From CAYVQU01 sp964453155 (GTDB lineage: Bacteria > Chloroflexota > Anaerolineae > Anaerolineales > UBA11858), in contig CAYVQU010000117.1 of the NCBI GenBank assembly GCA_964453155.1, positions 1 to 16,735 on the forward strand: a DNA stretch of 16,735 bases. Reading direction: 5' to 3'. This document shows, piece after piece, positions 13,206 through 16,735 of the stretch (within the stretch, counting starts at the first letter, position 1; the number at the start of each line of letters is the position of its first letter). Made by a program: the position numbers and the translations under genes. The notes below the pieces were generated by a model. The model was not told the origin of the DNA, ran no database searches, and was given only the letters and a program-made list of their open reading frames with translations.

Positions 13206-14318
13206 ATGACAGAAAAACTACGCATCGCAATCATTTTTGGGGGGCGCTCTGGTGAACATGAAGTCTCCCTCATGTCCGCCCGATCTGTGATAAGCGCGCT
13301 ATCCCCAGAGAAGTACGCGGTCACCCAAATTGGGATCACTCACGAAGGCACCTGGCTGGTGGGAGACAATGTTCTAGAAGCCTTTGAAACTGGGAAAATG
13401 GATCATCTTACGCCAGTAACCTTGTTACCCGATCCCTCCCGGCGTGGGATTTTTGCCTTACGGTCAACTGACCAGGGTGAAACTTTTGAACATTATGCCG
13501 ATTTCGATGTTTATTTCCCGGTGCTGCATGGCACTTTTGGGGAGGATGGTACCCTGCAAGGGTTATTCGAAATGGCTGGCGTAGCCTATGTGGGTGCCGG
13601 GGTTTTGGGATCATCCGCCGGGATGGATAAAGGTGTTTTCAAAGATGTGATGCAGGCTAATGATATTCCGGTCGTGGATGGTATTGTCATTCTCCGCAGT
13701 GACATTCAAGATGAAAACCCCGCGCTATTTGAGAAAATTGAGCAAATTATTGGCTATCCCATCTTTACCAAACCGGCCAATATGGGGTCATCGGTGGGGG
13801 TATCCAAATGCCGCAATCGCTCAGATTTGTACGAGGGATTGCGGGACGCGGCCCGGTTTGACCGCCGAATATTGATCGAAAAAGGTATTAACGCCCGTGA
13901 AATTGAAATCAGCGTTTTGGGAAACGATCACCCGAAAGCTTCAGTTCCAGGAGAGATTGTCCCCGCAGCAGATTTTTACTCGTATGATGCCAAATATCAC
14001 AATGTAGATTCATTCGATGTCATTCCCGCTGAAATCCCCGCTGAAACGGCCGAACTGATGCGGCAGATGGCCGTCAAAGCCTACCAGGTCATCGACTGTG
14101 CCGGAATGGCCCGGGTCGATTTCCTCTTAGATAAAGATACCGGTGGATTTTATCTCAATGAAGTTAATACCATTCCCGGTTTTACCCAAATTAGCATGTA
14201 TCCTAAACTATGGGAAGCCAGCGGATTACCCTACGCTCATTTGACGGATGAACTCGTTCGCCTCGCGCTGGAACGCCGGGCAGATCGGGATCAAACTGAA
14301 TGGAAATTTGAACGCTAA
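13206..14318 (+). CDS. ddl: D-alanine--D-alanine ligase
   Basis: Ddl makes the D-Ala-D-Ala dipeptide that MurF adds to the stem peptide. The 370-residue ATP-grasp protein begins with IIFGGRSGEHEVSL (9-22; E17 aligns with the D-Ala1-binding Glu). It has LHGTFGEDGTLQG (107-119), GSSVGVSK (194-201), DAKYHN (261-266) and FYLNEVNTIPG (315-325; metal ligands E319 and N321). Y264 in the omega loop matches the Tyr that marks D-Ala-D-Ala, not D-Ala-D-lactate, ligases, so intrinsic vancomycin-type resistance is not suggested. The ATG follows murB by 11 bases and has only a weak AAGAAA upstream. A 12-base tandem duplication yields IPAEIPAE (273-280). ftsQ follows after 20 bases. Confidence 0.96.
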   Translation: MTEKLRIAIIFGGRSGEHEVSLMSARSVISALSPEKYAVTQIGITHEGTWLVGDNVLEAFETGKMDHLTPVTLLPDPSRRGIFALRSTDQGETFEHYADFDVYFPVLHGTFGEDGTLQGLFEMAGVAYVGAGVLGSSAGMDKGVFKDVMQANDIPVVDGIVILRSDIQDENPALFEKIEQIIGYPIFTKPANMGSSVGVSKCRNRSDLYEGLRDAARFDRRILIEKGINAREIEISVLGNDHPKASVPGEIVPAADFYSYDAKYHNVDSFDVIPAEIPAETAELMRQMAVKAYQVIDCAGMARVDFLLDKDTGGFYLNEVNTIPGFTQISMYPKLWEASGLPYAHLTDELVRLALERRADRDQTEWKFER

Positions 14319-14338
14319 TATCTGAATGGATTGATACA

Positions 14339-15334
14339 ATGGCCAGGAAAAAACAACCCCTCTCTCGAGCTGAGCAAGTACGAGCCCGCCGTAAATCAAA
14401 AGCTACCGGCACGGATCGTCAGTTCGAGGCGGTTACCCGCCAAATGCCGCCAGTGATGATGCGGGGGAGCGGTTATGAATTGGCCCCCCGGCGTAAATCG
14501 AAGCGGAAGATCAAGTCACCCAAACGGCGTTATGATATTGCCTTAGCGGCCTCCCCAGGTGCAGAAATGCGTCTCCCCGCGGTTGCGATGCCAAAATTGG
14601 GTTGGCGGGCCTTATCTTTTGTTGTGGTGGTTGGACTGATTACCTTGCTATATTTTTTCTGGACTGCCCCATTATTTCAAGTTCAGATGGTTGAAGTTCA
14701 GGGCGCTAATCGCCTGACGGCCACGGATATCAATCGGACTTTAAATTTGTATAATACGCCAATTTTTGCGGTCGTACCGCAGCACTTGGAGAATACCCTC
14801 CAGGGCACTTACCTGGATTTGCTGGATGTCTCTGTAAAAATTGGTTTACCAGCCACGGTGATTGTCAACCTCAATGAACGCACCCCCTTAATTGAATGGA
14901 CCCAAGATTCTGTCATTCAATGGATTGATGGGACTGGGTTTGCTTTTCCTACTCGCGGTCTGGCAGAGCATTTGGTTAAAGTGCAGGCCTATTCTGCTCC
15001 CCCCCGTCCAGCCGCCTATGTGGAAGATGAAAACCTGCCACTGGGGGCTTCGATTGTTCCCCAAGCATTTATGAGCCCCGAACTTGTGAATGGCATTCTG
15101 GCTATGCGGGCTCAAGCCCCCGCGAACACCAACCTGGTTTATGATCCCACCTATGGCCTGGGGTGGGGTGATTCCCGCGGTTGGGACGTATTCTTCGGGT
15201 CAGATGTGTCGGATATTGAGACCAAGTTGCGGGTCTACCATGCAATTGTTGACCGTCTCCAGGCAGATGGCACTACCCCTACCCTTATCAGTGTTGAGCA
15301 TGTTCATGCTCCTTATTATCGAATGGAACCATGA
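14339..15334 (+). CDS. ftsQ: Cell division protein FtsQ/DivIB
   Basis: FtsQ is a bitopic divisome protein that links FtsL/FtsB-type partners to the septal synthesis machinery. The 331 residues have a long, very basic cytoplasmic N-terminus (1-88, rich in Arg and Lys with two RRKSK motifs), one membrane helix (about 90-109), and an outside POTRA domain beginning LFQVQMVEVQGANRLTATDI (112-131) and running to VIVNLNERTPLIEW (about 172-185), then an FtsQ-type C-terminal domain. The order, topology and the VNLNERTPL strand support the call; sequence conservation in this family is low. The stop overlaps the ftsA start (ATGA). No strong ribosome site is seen before the ATG. Confidence 0.9.
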   Translation: MARKKQPLSRAEQVRARRKSKATGTDRQFEAVTRQMPPVMMRGSGYELAPRRKSKRKIKSPKRRYDIALAASPGAEMRLPAVAMPKLGWRALSFVVVVGLITLLYFFWTAPLFQVQMVEVQGANRLTATDINRTLNLYNTPIFAVVPQHLENTLQGTYLDLLDVSVKIGLPATVIVNLNERTPLIEWTQDSVIQWIDGTGFAFPTRGLAEHLVKVQAYSAPPRPAAYVEDENLPLGASIVPQAFMSPELVNGILAMRAQAPANTNLVYDPTYGLGWGDSRGWDVFFGSDVSDIETKLRVYHAIVDRLQADGTTPTLISVEHVHAPYYRMEP

Positions 15335-16575
15335 CCAATTTAGAGGCCCCCATCATTGTTGGAATTGACATCGGCACCACCAAGATTTGTACCCTGGTAG
15401 CCCGGATCGAGCGTGTTGATCAGGTTCGGATCTTAGGGGTGGGCATTGAACCGTCCAAAGGGATATCCAAAGGGACGATCGTTGATCTCAATGCCGCTTC
15501 ACAGGCAATTCGACTATCCATCGAAAAAGCCGAACGAACTTCAGGTTTAGAGATTGATTCGGCCCTGGTGAGTATTGCTGGGTCTCATGTTTCTTCCCTC
15601 AATAGTAAAGGTGTGGTTGGGATTTCGGGAAAGGTCATCGACGAGGATGATATTATCCGGGCCGTTGATGCTGCCCGGGCTGTGGCCATCCCCCATGACC
15701 GCGAGGTGATCCACGTCATTCAGCGAGGCTTTTCTGTCGATGGCCAAGAAGGGATGCGCATGCCGATCGGAATGCACGGCTACCGGCTCGAAGTCGAAAC
15801 CCATATCATCACGGCTTCAGCTGCGACGGTGGATAATATCCGTCAAGCCGTTCATAACGCGGGCGCCTACGTCAGCCAGTTTGTGCTGAATCCATTAGCC
15901 TCGGCTGAAATTGTGCTGTCGGAAACCGAACGTGAGATGGGTGTGGTCGTCTGTGATATTGGCGGTGGCACTACCGATATGGCCATTTATATCAATGGTG
16001 ATGTCTGGCATACGATGGTCCTTGGGGTTGGTGGTAACCATGTGACTTCTGATATTGCCCACGGGCTACGACTACCAATCCCTCAGGCCGAAGAGACGAA
16101 ATTGCAACATGGTCACGCCCTCCAGTCAGAGATCGGGGTGGAAGAGTATTTCCATATCCGTCCATTTGGTGAGGAAGGTCCTGTCCAGGTCAGCCGCAGT
16201 GATTTGTCACACATCATTGAGGCCCGGATTGAAGAAATTTTCAGCCTGATGTTGCAAGAACTTAAACGATCAGGGTACGATGCCCTCCTCCCCGCCGGAA
16301 TGGTTCTAACAGGTGGGGTGAGTGCCCTCCCCGGAATCCGAAAGTTGGCCAGCGATATTTTAGGTATTCCGGTGAAAATTGCCCAACCCGAAAATTTAAT
16401 CGGGATGGTCGATCAACTTTATTCTCCAGCTTATTCCACCAGCGTGGGTCTGCTGCGATGGGCTGCCCTCATGAGTGAATTGCCCACCACCTATCAGCCC
16501 CGCATACCTCGCCGCACCAACAGCGATGAACGCTGGGAAAAGGCTAAAGATTGGTTTAGGAGATTGTTGCCCTAA
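15331..16575 (+). CDS. ftsA: Cell division protein FtsA
   Basis: FtsA is the actin-like ATPase that anchors FtsZ to the membrane and recruits later divisome proteins. The 414 residues show the actin-fold phosphate loops GIDIGTTKIC (11-20) and DIGGGTTD (209-216), an adenosine-type motif VLTGGVSALPG (about 325-335), and a family 1C domain between the first two. The last 13 residues (WEKAKDWFRRLLP) form an amphipathic helix of the type FtsA uses to bind membrane. It starts at an ATGA overlap with ftsQ, implying coupled production. The gene is complete. ftsZ would be expected next but lies beyond the window. Confidence 0.96.
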   Translation: MTNLEAPIIVGIDIGTTKICTLVARIERVDQVRILGVGIEPSKGISKGTIVDLNAASQAIRLSIEKAERTSGLEIDSALVSIAGSHVSSLNSKGVVGISGKVIDEDDIIRAVDAARAVAIPHDREVIHVIQRGFSVDGQEGMRMPIGMHGYRLEVETHIITASAATVDNIRQAVHNAGAYVSQFVLNPLASAEIVLSETEREMGVVVCDIGGGTTDMAIYINGDVWHTMVLGVGGNHVTSDIAHGLRLPIPQAEETKLQHGHALQSEIGVEEYFHIRPFGEEGPVQVSRSDLSHIIEARIEEIFSLMLQELKRSGYDALLPAGMVLTGGVSALPGIRKLASDILGIPVKIAQPENLIGMVDQLYSPAYSTSVGLLRWAALMSELPTTYQPRIPRRTNSDERWEKAKDWFRRLLP

Positions 16576-16633
16576 GTGTGTTGCTGTTTGTTGTTTGAAG
16601 TGGATGATACTTGGTTTACCGCAACACCTAAGC

Positions 16634-16683
16634 AGATTTCGGTTTGAACATGAGTTTAGCAATAATGATATTTTCCGAAATCT
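16634..16683. promoter_or_regulatory. Inverted repeat downstream of ftsA
   Basis: AGATTTCGG (16634-16642) and CCGAAATCT (16675-16683) are perfect 9-base complements separated by 32 bases. No T tract follows the right arm, so it is not a clear terminator. It sits between ftsA and a candidate promoter, so it may be an operator, an RNA fold, or an end-of-operon element. A weaker 7-base pair of arms (GTGTTGC at 16578, GCAACAC at 16621) lies just upstream. Confidence 0.4.
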
Positions 16684-16700
16684 TCGTAAGTTAAAAAATC

Positions 16701-16729
16701 GCGACAAAAGCCGAGTTATTTGGTACAAT
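16701..16729 (+). promoter_or_regulatory. Candidate promoter for the gene after ftsA
   Basis: GCGACA (16701-16706, four of six matches to TTGACA) and TACAAT (16724-16729, five of six to TATAAT) are 17 bases apart. This follows the only gap over 100 bases in the cluster after mraZ. It would give the next gene, probably ftsZ, its own transcription, as is common because FtsZ is needed in larger amounts. The window ends six bases after the -10 element, so neither start site nor gene can be checked. Confidence 0.5.
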
Positions 16730-16735
16730 TTCTTA

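Noticed and set aside
1..16735. CRISPR arrays, tRNA or rRNA genes, insertion sequences, toxin-antitoxin or phage genes
   Set aside because: I saw no repeat-spacer pattern, no RNA gene signature and no transposase or phage-like protein anywhere in the window.

Overview
This window carries an almost complete division and cell wall (dcw) cluster, all on the + strand and packed like one operon. The order is mraZ, rsmH (mraW), an ftsL/divIC-like gene, ftsI (class B PBP), murF, mraY, murD, ftsW, murG, a CvpA-like membrane protein gene, murC, a 62-residue gene of unknown function, murB, ddl, ftsQ and ftsA. The window stops about 160 bases after ftsA, in what looks like the leader of the next gene; ftsZ would be expected there but is not in view.

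The organism is most likely a member of the Chloroflexota, probably Anaerolineae-like. This is inferred from protein character (MurG with a GGTGGGVYP loop and a VPDIEPGLALK segment, MurC with EADEYD, ftsI without PASTA domains) and from base composition that looks near 50% G+C by eye. No 16S or other phylogenetic marker is present, so the assignment is moderate. Nothing in the gene set suggests a plasmid, phage or recent transfer.

Layout. Bases 1-279 hold a near-perfect inverted repeat, then a sigma70-type promoter (TTGCAT, 17 bases, TATACT) overlapped by a ladder of GTGG boxes spaced 10 bases apart, which looks like the binding array of MraZ, the product of the first gene. A GC-rich hairpin lies in the mraZ leader and a second strong hairpin sits directly on the rsmH ribosome binding site. 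From 1711 to 16575 the genes have gaps of at most 20 bases after ftsL, and many overlap: ATGA overlaps at ftsL/ftsI, murF/mraY and ftsQ/ftsA; TAATG overlaps at murG/cvpA-like and cvpA-like/murC; 22 bases at murD/ftsW and a striking 80 bases at ftsW/murG.

How the genes work together. MurB, MurC, MurD, MurF and Ddl build cytoplasmic UDP-MurNAc-pentapeptide; MraY and MurG turn it into lipid I and lipid II; FtsW and FtsI polymerise and cross-link it at the septum; FtsL-like, FtsQ and FtsA belong to the divisome scaffold. MurE, which adds the third amino acid, is conspicuously missing from its usual place between ftsI and murF and must be encoded elsewhere. The least understood parts are the CvpA-like gene, the 62-residue gene between murC and murB, the atypical MurG active-site motifs, and the leader RNA structures.
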